This document shows positions 45,858 to 58,000 of a stretch of DNA of 64,000 nucleotides, piece by piece. Location: positions 32,756,928-32,820,927 of the forward strand of contig CM036761.1 of the NCBI GenBank assembly GCA_020796225.1, in the 5' to 3' direction. Below the pieces are notes generated by a model. That model searched no databases. It was not told the origin of the DNA and saw only the letters and a program-made list of their open reading frames with translations. The stretch is from Arion vulgaris (lineage: Eukaryota > Mollusca > Gastropoda > Stylommatophora > Arionidae). Position 1 is the first letter of the stretch; the number at the start of each line of letters is the position of its first letter. A program made the translations under genes and the position numbers.

Positions 45858-47215
45858 ATGGCAGAAACATGCCTTCTGGCTTTTGAAAGACTTCTGAGTC
45901 ACTAATTGACATTATATAGCAATTCCTTCGCTGCTATGCAAACAGCCAAGAGGAAATACTTTCTCAAGCATATTTTTGTTTCGTTTCTCATGGTCACTCG
46001 ACATGTTCTTTTCTGTTTTCAAGAGCATGTTGGTATCTTATAAAAATATGAGGAAATATCTGAAATTCTCTGGAAATTACATTTTGTTAAAATGTGCTTA
46101 GATAGTGCTTTTTCTTGTGGAATATGTTGACGCAACAAGTGATTTCATTTATCGAGTAATCTAAATTTCATGTCAATATTGAATGCTTGGTGTAGCTGTA
46201 ATATTTATAGCATGTCCAGTGTTGTGTGGATAAAAAAGTGTTCGGAAATTTTGTTGTCCCTCCCTGTTTGTGCAAATGGTGGTTTTATTTTCATTTGTTG
46301 ATTTGCATTTGTGTTCCTAAATGCTATACTTTATCTGATACTAGAAGGCTAAAAATTTTTACTATCATTCTGCAAGGGTAGTTAACTTATATTCTGTGAG
46401 GGTTGTTAACTCTACATTCTACAATGATCGTTAACTCAACATTTTTGCAAGAATAGTTAGTCCCCATTCTAAATAGAGTTAATACACATTCTGAAAAAAA
46501 AAATAATAATTATAGTCTGTTTACTATTTAGTCATCTGATCAGCTACAATATTCATTCTTCCTTGTTTACTTTGAGAATGGTGTGACTTTCTGTTGCAGT
46601 TTACAGTGAGGCTGCAGTATGTGATGCACCTTTTGTCCTGACACATCCGTTTCAGCGTTGAATTTTAGGACCATTTTACCTTTATTATTGAATCACTACT
46701 CGCTGAACAAGATTAGGACAGTGATGCCAATTCTTACCAGGGTGACAGTGATGGCTAATATCAAGTGTAATGCCCAACGTTTGATAGCGGCCAGAGGATG
46801 TTAACTTTCATAAATGCCAAGAGGCATACTAAACAAGTTTTGAGCAGCTCTAATCCGAAAAGATGAGACACTCAAGAGTTTACACATTCAACCGTGCACG
46901 GGCCCACTCATTGTAACACTGTCAAGTAGGGCCCAATTAAAAATAAATTAATAAAATTAGTGATGATGTAGGGTTTTAGTCAGCTCTTGTTTGTTTAGGC
47001 CAACTTCTGATATCTCATTCATTGTGTTTTATCCACTCTGCAATATTTGAGGACCAAACAAAGATAAGATATATAGACATTTTGCAGAAAAACATCACTG
47101 CTGCTTTGGTTGCAAGAAATGTTAAAATAATTTTGTCATTATACTAGTCGCTGTAAAGAGCTAAATTCTTAAACTGAAGATAGTTGCTGATTGCGATCAG
47201 TTCTCCAGTTACCTC
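45858..47215. other. GID8 3' UTR and downstream sequence
   Basis: No further exon recognised. A run of degenerate repeats of about 32 bp based on TAGTTAAC lies at about 46366-46495. The canonical AATAAA at 46942-46947 could end the transcript, implying a 3' UTR of about 1.1 kb. Confidence 0.45.
46942..46947 (+). terminator. Possible GID8 polyadenylation signal
   Basis: AATAAA, the first canonical hexamer I noticed after the GID8 stop codon. Confidence 0.35.
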
Positions 47216-47219
47216 AACT

Positions 47220-47400
47220 ATAAATGGGAAGCCCTAGGGAAACCCTGAAACAAACTTTACTGAGAGATGTGAGAATTATCTGACTCAATTCCATACATGA
47301 GATCGAGCGAGTTGCCCAGGATAAAGCGGTATGAAGTAAATGTTTGCACATCTTATTTAACATATAACAGTGTGAGAGGAATATCATAATAAATGAGCAC
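47220..47400 (+). mobile_element. LINE 3' tail fragment
   Basis: CTAGGGAAACCCTGAAACAA, then ACTTTACTGAGAGATG and GATCGAGCGAGTTGCCCAGG. Same tail as 17380-17530. Confidence 0.78.
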
Positions 47401-47619
47401 TTTACTCAATAAGTTATAGATAAGAATTTTACAAGATGCAGTGATTTATATGGAATTTGCACTTTCAGCAAAAATGTGAGAAAGTAATTGAGCTTGAATG
47501 AGTTTCTCATCTGAATATGCAGTGACATTGACTTAATGAGTGTTGTCCTATCTAGATAATACTGTAAATAGATTGTATGAAAATGGATTTTATTAACTTT
47601 TTTTTATAAATAGTACAAG

Positions 47620-47860
47620 ATATGATATGAGTGAAATGTGATGAGAAGGGGAGGCTTAGAACACATTGTGACAACCGGTAAAATCATTGGGAGACAAGAC
47701 CGAGGAAGACAGAGAGAAAATTTTGGACAGCCTGACTTCTTGGTACGGAAGAGCGTCAACATCTGAGATGATTGTAAGCACCAGGGAAGAGATTTGTTGA
47801 GATTCATGATTGTCTACACCAGCGATCGACACCGGATGATGATATAAGTGCCCCAACATT
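47620..47860 (+). mobile_element. LINE 3' tail fragment (uninterrupted relative of 31130-31735)
   Basis: GATGAGAAGGGGAGGCTTAG through GATTCATGATTGTCTACACC, then AGCGATCGACACCGGATGAT. It passes straight through the point where the SINE sits at 31412. Confidence 0.82.
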
Positions 47861-48489
47861 AAAGAATACAATGAGGAAGTTGTAAGCATTATGAAGATAG
47901 CCTAAAAATGTGAAGGTTTTTTTTTCTTTCACTTTTATGTAGCTATATACATCAGCCTGAGACCTGCAACTGCTTTCTTTGAATATATTCAGGTTGTTGT
48001 TTTGTTTGTTTTGCCAGTCAAGGATGTTTGTTACTATCTACCACATTTTATGTTGAAGCTGCGATGTCAACATCTTTTGACGCATAACATTTAATTTCAT
48101 TGCTGCATTTTTGGGACTGAGTTTCGGACTTTACTCACCACTAGCTTAACCAGACTGTAATAGTGCAACCTCTTCCAGGACTACCAATATGAGCTTGAAT
48201 AGAGTCGGGGTCAGCTATGATTCACTAATTCCTGTCATCTCATTCACTGTTTCTAGACGCCCAAGTTGACGTCTGAAAGTATATGCAGAAGATGTCATCG
48301 CATTGATTTCTGTTAATAAATTATGATAAATTTAATGATCTGTCTCAGACCTCTCTAATTGCCATATTACTTCTCCTTCAGCATGATTAAAGTCGGTTAT
48401 ATTTTCTCTACATTTTCATGTGGAGGTTACAGTTTTTAATGATGTGTTTCTCTATTTGTGTGTCCTTTCTGAGTGTCTGACTAGCATTT

Positions 48490-48960
48490 TTATATCGTTG
48501 TACATATTGTAATTGAGTCAGCAGTAGTCAGTTCTTAAATATGTATACTGCCTCATCTTTTCATGGAAGAACTTGTTATTGGTTACTGAACTGATTTCAC
48601 AACACTCCGGGAAGACACATAGGTGCTCAGTCGCCCCCAACAGATGTTGTAGGGTATACATACTGGTGGTTCCTGTGGCTCGCTGGTTAAATACACTCAT
48701 CTCTCTCTCTCTCTGCCCCTGAGACATCCAGAACTACTTGTACATCGTGTATTTCTAAACTCCTTAAATCACTGAATTGATTCAACACCAGTTTTTGTGT
48801 CCTTATCCAACAGTAGGTCACCAAAAGACTGAAGAACATCTCCCTTATCCATCCTAAACTCCCCAACAATAGATGCTTTCAAGGCAAGCCTGTCCACTCG
48901 CTTGCTGCGGCGAACACACCACACCCGCATGCCCAGGAAGAACTAGTATGCTTTAGTCAT
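48490..48960 (-). mobile_element. LINE RNase H C-terminal fragment
   Basis: The minus-strand frame 48518-48727 reads VFNQRATGTTSMYTLQHLLG, then EHLCVFPECCEISSVTNN. Upstream frames match 26760-26930 ([13 protein letters not shown]). Frameshifted. Confidence 0.83.
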
Positions 48961-49420
48961 TTAGAAGTACAAATTGAAAATGCACTTTTGTAACAGACAT
49001 CCAGTGAGAATTCAGTGGCTATCATTGCTGAAGAAGAATATGTGTAGACTACTTTGGTAATAGGTCACTACACCAATTGTAGCTATATTCATTGATTGAA
49101 TGGGTGAAATAAAGAAATTAAAATGATATGGCATTATCTTAGTTGCAGGGTTTTCTATGTTATTTATATTGTGAATGACTTTCTTGTTGTTGCAGGTTGG
49201 GTATCTTTTCTGAAATAAAGAAATTGTAAGCCTACTAAGGCTCAGACCTAAATGAATGCTCAATAGCTTTGTCACTCAGATATCCAGTGGTTTTTTTGAA
49301 GACCATTTTAAAGTAAAGTACCTGCTTTAATTAATATCGTGAGAGATATTAGAAAATACAGTGTTGTCAATACTTTTCTCCAACCAGTACATCATGCCTG
49401 CTGCCTTCACTTCACAGTGT

Positions 49421-49602
49421 TTCTCTGGTACCTATTTGAGACATGGTTGACTTGAGAGAGCCATTGCGTTAGGAAAAATTCCCTTACATTGGAACTTGGT
49501 TCTACACTCATTTCTCTGGTACCTATTTGAGACACAGTTGATGAGAGAGCGCCATTGTGTTAGGAAAAATTCCCTTACATTGGAACTTGGTTCTACGCTC
49601 AT
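49421..49602. repeat. 91-bp direct duplication
   Basis: TTCTCTGGTACCTATTTGAG, then TTAGGAAAAATTCCCTTACA, occurs at 49421 and again at 49512. Confidence 0.93.
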
Positions 49603-49689
49603 ATGAAGCAACTGCACTAACCAAAACGCTATCACATCTCTCTGTATGGTTGAAATAGCTGCTGTAATTTTCACTATCATGGTCAGTTT

Positions 49690-50110
49690 TTAAACAACTA
49701 AAATTAGTATGGAACGAAACTGATAACACTGATCAGAATACTAAGAGCATGCATATTCCCAGTTGCAACATATGGGCATGGTGAATGAACATTTATTGGC
49801 TTTTGAATATAAGTGTTACAGAAGAGTCCTCCGTATATTATGGTCAGAAGAGTACAAATAGATCTATCCAGAAAGAATAAGAATGAGAAAGTTGAAATAT
49901 TTTGGACATTTAAAGACATATGAAGGGTTGGAGACCATTGGAAGGAGGCAACCCTGCAAAGAGAATAGGAGAAAAGATTCAGGATGTAACTGGTGCTTCA
50001 AAGTGCTGGCTGCAGAGGAGGGACATCTGGCCTATGAGAGAGAGAAATTCAGAGGAACTTACTGTGGCAATGTTTTGCTCAGGAAAAGCTATTTGATGAT
50101 AGTAAATTCT
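49690..50110 (+). mobile_element. LINE 3' tail fragment
   Basis: RKNKNEKVEIFWTFK-like frames with KLKYFGHLKTYEGLET and EEGHLAYEREKFRGT. Plus-strand relative of 4862-5200. Confidence 0.83.
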
Positions 50111-50139
50111 TGCAAGATTTTTGTTCTGCAAACAATCAT

Positions 50140-50560
50140 CATTATTTTCCGCTCCTCGTGGAGCATAGGGCCTCAACAGTTGTTCGCCACTCTTCTCGGT
50201 CTCTGGCTGTTCTTTTTATGGTCTCCCAGGTCAATTGAGCACTCTTCAGCTCCTCAATAAGACCTCGTCTCCAAGTCTGCTTAGGGCGTCCTCTTTTCGT
50301 TTTCCCTGCGGGTTCCACTCGAGCACCTGTCTAGTGACACTCGACTGTGTCTTCCGCAAGGTATGGCCTATCCATCGCCATCTTCTCCTCTTGACCTGTG
50401 TCATCATAGGTTCCTGCCCTGTTCTTATCCACAGATCCGTGTTTGTAACTCTATCATACCATCTCAATCTGAGAATCCGCCGCAAACATCCGTTGACAAA
50501 GGTCTGGATCTTATTTGTATTTGCCCTAGTGACTCGAAAACAATCTTAGACATTATCTTT
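50140..50560 (-). mobile_element. LINE 3' tail fragment
   Basis: Frame 50246-50485 reads RRILRLRWYDRVTNTDLW, then RRWRWIGHTLRKTQSSVTRQ, then LEWNPQGKRK, a clear LINE tail. Confidence 0.85.
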
Positions 50561-50749
50561 AATATGCTCAAAGATTGTCAGCTGGAGGCTGCTAGCTTGT
50601 CAACAGAGCTTGTGCTGGAATGATGTCAGAGACTAACAAATGTTTCCATTTTTCACTAAATATGGGACACTTTTTACAACAGAATCTCTGCGGTAATTTA
50701 GTCTGTAATAATATTAACAATAATAATTCCTCTCGTACCACTATACTTT

Positions 50750-51040
50750 ACATAGTGCCTGCATGTAATTTCACCATACTACTCTTTCCTGGGCAACTCG
50801 CTGAATCTTTTCCGTGGAACTGAGACTTATATTTCTTGCCTCTCTCCCCAAATTTCGTTTCAGGATCTCCTTAGGCCGTCCTCTCTTTCTTGAACCCTCT
50901 ACATTCCATTTCAATGCCTGCTTTGATATTCTTTGATCATTTCTTCTCAAAGTGTGTCCAACATATCTCCATCTTATAACAGTTGTTACTGGTGGATGAC
51001 CAGACATTTCATTTTGTCTGTGCAAAAGAACAAGTCCAGA
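50750..51040 (-). mobile_element. LINE 3' tail fragment
   Basis: Frame 50771-51025 reads WRYVGHTLRRNDQRISKQAL, then KRGRPKEILKRNL, then EKIQRVAQERVVW. Confidence 0.85.
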
Positions 51041-51044
51041 TCAC

Positions 51045-51800
51045 ACACAGATTAAAGATAAAATGAAGATTCTAAATAATAAGTCTCAGCAACTAGGTTT
51101 GAAAATACACAGGGAAAAGATCAAGGTCATGAGAATAAATGTAGTAAATGTAAACCAGATTACACTGGAGGAAACAGCTCTACAAGATGTAGAATCATAC
51201 ACAACCTTGGTAGCAACATAGACACAGATGGAGGAACAAACAAAGATGTCAAGATAAGAATACAAAAAGCAAGGGAAACTTTATTGCATTGAGTAAGATT
51301 TAGAAGTCTAAGGAGATCAAAACAAACACAAAGCTGAGAATCTTTTAATCAAATGTGAAGTCAGTGCTGTTCTATGGCTAGGAAACATGGAAGACAACAA
51401 AAGAAACCACCAGAAAACTACAAACCTTCATAAATAGATGTTTACGTTGAATATAGGGATGAGATGGTATGATAAGATCAGCAAAAAGGAACTCTGAGAA
51501 GAAAGAACTGAGCAGATACCAGTGGAGAAAGAGCTAAGGTATAGTCGCTGACGATGGATAGGATACACATTGATAACTGACTAGAAGCATTGCAAGACAG
51601 GCATTGCTTTGGAACCCGCAGGGAAAGAGGAGTAGGGGAAGGCCTAAACATACCTGGTGAAGAGAGTTGGAGACTGATATTAAAAGGATAGGTAAAACAT
51701 GGAAAGAATTGGAAGGAATGGCAAGAGAGAGGAAGAGCTAGAAGAAGTCTGTTGAAGACCTGTGCTCCGTTGGGAGTTGAAAGGTTAAGAAGATAATACA
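51045..51800 (+). mobile_element. LINE 3' region fragment
   Basis: QQLGLKIHREKIKVMRIN, then broken frames with NVKSVLFYG-stop-ETWKTTKETT and a tail ending CTGTTGAAGACCTGTGCTCC. Collinear with 21690-22220. Many stops. Confidence 0.83.
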
Positions 51801-51822
51801 TTTCTTACATATTTTTACTATC

Positions 51823-52630
51823 CTCAAATTGGAGAATTTATGGACTCATTGGTTCGACGTGCAGTGATGATGATCCAACGACTAAACTATCCTCAAATTG
51901 GAGAACTTATGGACTCATTGGTTCGACGTGCAGTGATGATGATCCAACGACTAAACTAAACTATCCTCAAATTGGAGAACTTATGAACTCATTGGTTCGA
52001 TGTGCAGTGATGATGATCCAACGACTAAACTAAACTATCCTCAAATTGGAGAACTTATGGACTCATTGGTTCGACGTGCAGTGATGATGATCCAACGACT
52101 AAACTAAACTATCCTCAAATTGGAGAACTTATGAACTCATTGGTTCGATGTGCAGTGATGATGATCCAACGACTAAACTAAACTATCCTCAAATTGGAGA
52201 ATTTATGAACTCATTGGTTCGACATGCAGTGATGATGATCCAACGACTAAACTAAACTATCCTCAAATTGGAGAATTTATGAACTCATTGGTTCGATGTG
52301 CAGTGATGATGATCCAACGACTAAACTATCCTCAAATTGGAGAACTTATGAACTCATTGGTTCGATGTGCAGTGATGATGATCCAATGACTAAACTAAAC
52401 TATCCTCAAATTGGAGAACTTATGAACTCATTGGTTCGATGTGCAGTGATGATGATCCAATGACTAAACTATCCTCAAATTGGAGAACTTATGAACTCAT
52501 TGGTTCGATGTGCAGTGATGATGATCCAACGACTAAACTAAACTATCCTCAAATTGGAGAATTTATGGACTCATTGGTTCGACGAGCAGTGATAATGATC
52601 CAACGACTAAACTAAACTATCCTCAAAATT
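51823..52630. repeat. Minisatellite, about 11 copies of a 68-77 bp unit
   Basis: Each unit carries TATCCTCAAATTGGAGAA, then GACTCATTGGTTCGACGTGC, then AGTGATGATGATCCAACGAC. Length differences are mainly ACTAAA versus ACTAAACTAAA at unit joins. Point variants (GGACTC/GAACTC, GACGTG/GATGTG) recur, so higher-order copying is likely. Confidence 0.97.
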
Positions 52631-52649
52631 ACATTGAAGACTCTCATCT

Positions 52650-52770
52650 AAATAAAGTCGAAGGATTGGCTTCATTGCATCAGGTTTTCCCAAAATTTCT
52701 CAGTCCCTGTCGATAGCAATGCCGAGAGTGTTGAACAACGCACAAACTGGACAAATCCGGAGTGATATTA
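52650..52770 (-). repeat. SINE family D, 3' fragment
   Basis: TCGAAGGATTGGCTTCATTG, then TTTCTCAGTCCCTG and GAGAGTGTTGAACAACG. It directly follows the minisatellite. Confidence 0.78.
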
Positions 52771-52899
52771 TGATAGTCTTCATATAACTGTGATACGTAA
52801 ACACTTGATCTCGGTCGTAACAATAATTTTCTTCTTAAAAGTTTAAAAGAAATCGTTTGTAGTTTACTTCTATCGTTTGATGTCAGCAACCAGAAATAA

Positions 52900-53260
52900 A
52901 ATGTTATATAAATGTGATCTACATGTTGTTTACGGTAATGAGAGAGCAATTAGGTTTGCATCAACAGCATCGATTGTTGGGGAGTTGAAGATGGATAAGG
53001 GGATATTCTTCGGCCTCTTCGCGACTGTCTGTTGGATGAGGGCACTAAAATCGATGTTGAATCGATCAAGCTATTTAGGCAGTTTGGAGGTACCCGTTGT
53101 TCACCCTGAGAGGCAGAGTGAAAGGTGTGTTTAATCAGCGAGCCACAGGAACCATTAGTATGCATACTCTTCGCTATATGTTGGGGGAGACTGAGCACCT
53201 ATGGGTCTGTCCGGAGTGCAATGACGTCAGTTTAGTAACCAATAACGATCTACATGTTGC
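52900..53260 (+). mobile_element. LINE RNase H C-terminal fragment
   Basis: VVYGNERAIRFASTASIVGE (decayed GNERAD.LA), then [20 protein letters not shown], then EHLWVCPECNDVSLVTNN. Frameshift near 53100. Confidence 0.86.
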
Positions 53261-53479
53261 ACACCACCGAAATATATCGGGAAAGTCCACTAAAGTGAAT
53301 ACCAGAAAACAAATTAGTAACGTCAATGTTTACTTAATTGCACAATACAAACAAAAACTTAAATCTTCGTGAGAATATACTTCGTAAGTAACTAAAGAGA
53401 AGAAACAACGACCTTTTCTGAAACAGGTCTGTAGGATATGCTTCTATTTTTTGTAAATATAAATAAGTAACTGTGCTAT

Positions 53480-53745
53480 GCTACTTAAGTAATGAGCAGA
53501 TGGAGATATGTTGGACATACCTTGGGAAGAAATTATCAAATAATATCAAAAGCAGGCATTGAAGGATGCAAAGGGTTCAAGAAAGAGAGGACGACCTAAG
53601 GAGACCCTGAAATGAACTTTGCTGAGAGAGGCAAGAAATATAGGTCTCAGTTCCATAGAAGAGATTGAGCGAGTTGCCCAAGATAGAGCGGTATGAAAAA
53701 ATTACTTGCAGGCCCCATGTAACGTATAACGGTACGAAAGGAATT
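53480..53745 (+). mobile_element. LINE 3' tail fragment
   Basis: GATGGAGATATGTTGGACAT, then TGAAATGAACTTTGCTGAGA and GATTGAGCGAGTTGCCCAAG. Same tail as 17215-17540. Confidence 0.82.
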
Positions 53746-53754
53746 ATTATTTCG

Positions 53755-54006
53755 CCCGAGTGGTTACCGGAGCCAAAATTTGGGGTGTAAAGAATAGAAC
53801 CACTGTTACCTGCCACGCATGTCGTAAGAGGCGGCTAAGGAGGTTTGGCTGAAATCGAATGCACGTCCTAAACGTGTAGAAGTCTATGCGTTTAGGGACC
53901 TACCAAACCAATGTGCAACGTATACATGTTCTTGGCAAAGATCAAACATATCACAAAGAGTGATTAAAATTGGTCGTAAAGAACTAACGCAAAGAAAAAG
54001 AAGAAT
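53755..54006 (+). repeat. SINE family B, full length
   Basis: CGCCCGAGTGGTTACCGGAG, core GCATGTCGTAAGAGGCGGCT, end GTCGTAAAGAACTAACGCAA plus a short A/G-rich tail. Confidence 0.94.
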
Positions 54007-54139
54007 TAATTATAATGCAATGTCTTGTAATATTGAAACGCACACTGAAAATGTTACGGATACTGTTTAACTATGTATTCTTTATGAGAACAGTATCGTT
54101 AGAAAAAATATGCTTTTCATTTAAATTTGAAAAAAAACA

Positions 54140-54510
54140 TTGGTTAATATTTATTGAACTGACACCATAGCAGTCTGGGCAGACCCATAGGTGCTCAGTC
54201 TACCCCAGTAGACGTAAAATTGTATGCAAACTGCTGGTTCTCTTTACTTGCGGTTTGAATCCACTGCTATTATTATATTTCTCGTTGTATTTATTCAGTA
54301 AATTGTTCAACGCTTTAAGCAGTTTAGAGTTATCCGTTGTACAAGTAGAACTGGATGCCTGAAGGGCATAGTGGTGAGTGTGTTTAACCAGCGAGCCACG
54401 GGAACCACCAGTATGCATATTCTTCGATATCCGTGGGGGGAGACTGCGCACCTATGGGTCTGTCCGGAATACACTGAAGTCAATTCAGTAACCAATAACC
54501 AGCAACACAT
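54140..54510. mobile_element. Two RNase H-type LINE tail fragments in opposite orientations
   Basis: 54170-54240 is a minus-strand tail (GGGCAGACCCATAGGTGCTC). 54340-54505 is a plus-strand tail (GTTTAACCAGCGAGCCACGG, GAGACTGCGCACCTATGGGT). Together they form a small inverted pair. Confidence 0.7.
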
Positions 54511-54519
54511 ATACATTGC

Positions 54520-54745
54520 TGGATAGCAGCTGCCTGTGCAAAATTCATTAGAAAAGATTACAAATAAAAATTCCTACATAAATATTTTCACCATTTTCAA
54601 AATTACATCGGAGACCCTCGCCGGTGCTACGGAGTTTGTGCACTGCAGCTGAAATCTCCCTATGTAAGCAAGAGATCGGAGCACACATGGTTACTCACCG
54701 AAGTGCAATGATGATGGTCCTATCAATGAATCAACACACAATCAA
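54520..54745 (+). repeat. SINE family C, 5'-truncated
   Basis: TATTTTCACCATTTTCAAAA, then GGTGCTACGGAGTTTGTGCA, then CACCGAAGTGCAATGATGAT. About 110 bp upstream of the MDH-like start codon. Confidence 0.86.
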
Positions 54746-54853
54746 CAATTTGTAAACATTATTTGTGTGTTTAATAATTATCTTAACAATCAATGTCTCA
54801 TGATATATAATCTGTTATCTCCCATCGCTTACATTTGAAGTCAAATCTAGAAC

Positions 54854-55039
54854 ATGGCACACCCCCCAATGTCGGACGTTATAAAAGTTGTCATAACCGG
54901 AGCTAGCAGCGAGATCGGCTTGATTCTCAGTTACTATGTCGCTAGAGGAGATGTCTTGGGTCCTAGACAGCGCATATTTCTTGTTCTAGTTGAAAGTAGC
55001 TCCAAAATGAAGCAGCTCAAGAAAGGGACATCTGTGGAG
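54854..55039 (+). CDS. MDH-like exon 1 (start codon)
   Basis: Encodes 62 residues, with VIKVVITGASSEIG (altered Gly loop) and RIFLVLVESSSK (Glu where MDH1 has Asp). Donor GAG|GTAAGG. Confidence 0.9.
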
Positions 55040-58000
55040 GTAAGGAATCTTTGTGATTGTGTTAGTGACCATATTTTAACTTTTATTTCTTTATAATTTA
55101 GTGGGGCAAATCTGGCAGTACTGCAACGAATGTGCCCAGAACTGCTGAACGTGCAAACTCGGGATGTCTCATCCTTTCGGAGAGAGCTGCTCGGAGCTTG
55201 TTAAAGTGTATAAGAGTGTAACATTTGGAGTTAATGAAGGCTCCAACCTTCTGGCCGCGATTTAGAATTGGATAGGTACTACGATTTGATCCGCCGTGTG
55301 GTGCCACAAGGGAAGCAAAGAATAGTACCACTGCGACCTACAAGGTCTGTCGTAAGAGACGACTGATGTAGGACCTGGGGAAGCTACCCTAGTAAATAAA
55401 AAGCATCACAGAAATCGGATGTGCTGGCCTACTTGTATGCGCTGGAACAACGTACAATCGCTCTTAGGCTCAGATCACATACAAGTAACGCAGAATGGAT
55501 AACAAGTCGTTGATATGGAGCGTTTGAAGAAGAAGAAGAAGGTTTGATCTTGGCCAAAAGGTGGACTCTGATGGAGAGGGACCTTTTTTGTGTATCTGTC
55601 TTCTTTTGTCGTCACACTTCTATAATCTTCTGTATCTGTATAAAAGTTAGCAATTCAGACGACATAACTTCTAGCCCAAATATTGAAGGATGAATTCAGG
55701 AAAAATCATGCGACAGAAACATCCATTGCAAACAAAGAATTAAAAAATTGACATATTTATCAATTTAAGCAGTCATTGGTCCATCATCCATCCGTACATT
55801 CATTCATTCATTGTTTCATCCATCGGCCCATCAATTCATTAATCTACCTGTCAGTCTATTACTCTACTACGTATCTATCGTTCCATCATTTATCTCTAAC
55901 ATTTATCTATCTATCCATCTATCCCTCCCTCATCCATCCGTCATCCATTAGCCATCAATCCATCCATCCGACGGTCCGACTGTCGTCTATCTATCTATCT
56001 ACCTACCTACCTTTCTACCTACCTATATATCTATATATTTATCTGTCTAATATATCTAGCTAATCTGTCTTTCTGTATCTGTCTGTCTATCTGTTGTCTG
56101 TCTATATGACTGTTTGTGTGTATGCCTGTTTATCTGTTAACATACGTACTTACTTATTTACATATATATATAAAATGTATGTCTGGTTTGTCAGTCTGTT
56201 TATCCACATACCTATCAATTGTTTTCCTTTCAGCTAGGTATGTGTGGTCTGGGACTAATACACACACAAAAGTGCACATCCATACTTGATGAAGCTTTCA
56301 GAGATGCTGACGTTATCTTCTTAGTTTCTGGAATCCAGCCATCTCCAGGACTTTCAAGAAACGATATTATTGGTGTCAACTCCCTTGAGTATAAAGTTAG
56401 TCGATAAGTGCAGGGGCGAAGGAGTAACTATTATTTTTACCATTCACAAGTATACACGATAAAACGTTCTTTCTTTTCTACAATCCTGTTTTGCTTCATA
56501 ACGTCAGGATAGGAAGAGATTTCTAGAATGGACTTTTGTGAACGCTTAATAAATCGTGTTTTTCGACACCTCTGTTATCTTGGAGATCCATCTTTTGCGT
56601 GGCCGACCTTTAGCTTTGTATCCACTGTATCGGAGTAACATTGCTCTTTGATACACCCCTCTGTCTGTTGATAATCTTTTTATGTGGCCGAATCATTTAG
56701 TTTGTTGTTTCTTGATGTAGTTCAGTATTAACTCTTAGTGGACCAGGCATTTGTTTTACTATGAAACGTCACTTAGTGTGGCGTTTGGTCCACAGGAGTT
56801 AATGGGATAACAATTCTAGTAAATAAGACACAACCGTCTCGTATCCTCGCATTCCAGTATTTTTCTATATAGACGAATTCATTTAAAAATCAACACAACA
56901 TGTTAAATCAGAGTTATATTATGCAACAAGTTAAGTTTAACAATAAGAAATATCAGTATTATTAATATTTTTCACCAATAAATAACCATATACTCATAGA
57001 ATTGAGTAAAATTGAAAAAAGAGCGTGCAGTTTTCTATCAAATATATACAATATCCATCCCCCAACTCAAACTATGTCAGAGTTTCCCCGGTCAATTATG
57101 CATCCTAATATTAGAGTTGGCTGTGATTTAGGATATACAAAACATGTGTTAGAATACTGATCCTCTATGAATCTGAGAATTGGAAAACAAAAAAAGAATA
57201 TAGATAGCAGTAGCGGCTCGCGATCATTTTTGTTGGTGGGGCCAGTCAGAAATTTTCAGAAAATTAATGGTTTCGATTAGGTTATATTTTAATGTATATA
57301 ATCGCCTGAGTGGTTACCGGGCCCAAATTTGGGGTGTAAAGAATAGAACCACTGTTACCTGCCACGCATGTCGTAAGAGGCGACTAAGGAGATTTGGCTG
57401 AAATCGGATGCACATGTCCTAAACGTGTAGAAATATATGCGTTTAGGGGCCTACCAAACCAAGTGCAACGTGTTCCAATGTGTTCCTGGCACAGATCAAA
57501 CATATCACAAAGTGTGATTAAAATTAGTCGTAAAGAACGAAAGCAAAGAATGTATAAAATAATAAATACACGTTACACCTTATTTTTGGTGGGCCAGGCC
57601 CCACTGGCCCTCAATGACGAGCCGCCACTGATAGATAGTATGTTATATGACTCGATAGGAGACTTCTTAGAAGAATATTTAGTTATAGTTAGTTTAGTTA
57701 GTTAGTTTGTTCCTTTCGTGCCAAAGGCGGCACATAGGGCAAAGGTTTTAGATCTCCATGTGATGCGGTTCGTAGATAAATCCTCTATTTCACAAATACA
57801 GGGGTTTTTACCATTGAGGATTATTAGGCCTCAGATCAACCGACCATACCAAGTACGAAGAAAACAACACCTTCCATCTTGAAACCGGAACCGGAAAACC
57901 AGCATATTTAGTTATACCTTGGTGGTATGACCAGTAGTATTAGACTTCAAGAATTAGCTGATCTGAATGACAGAAATATAGAGATACAACAGAGATGATG

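Noticed and set aside
55776..56063. 95-codon open frame rich in Ser, Tyr, His and Leu
   Set aside because: It is a tetranucleotide simple repeat without stops by chance.
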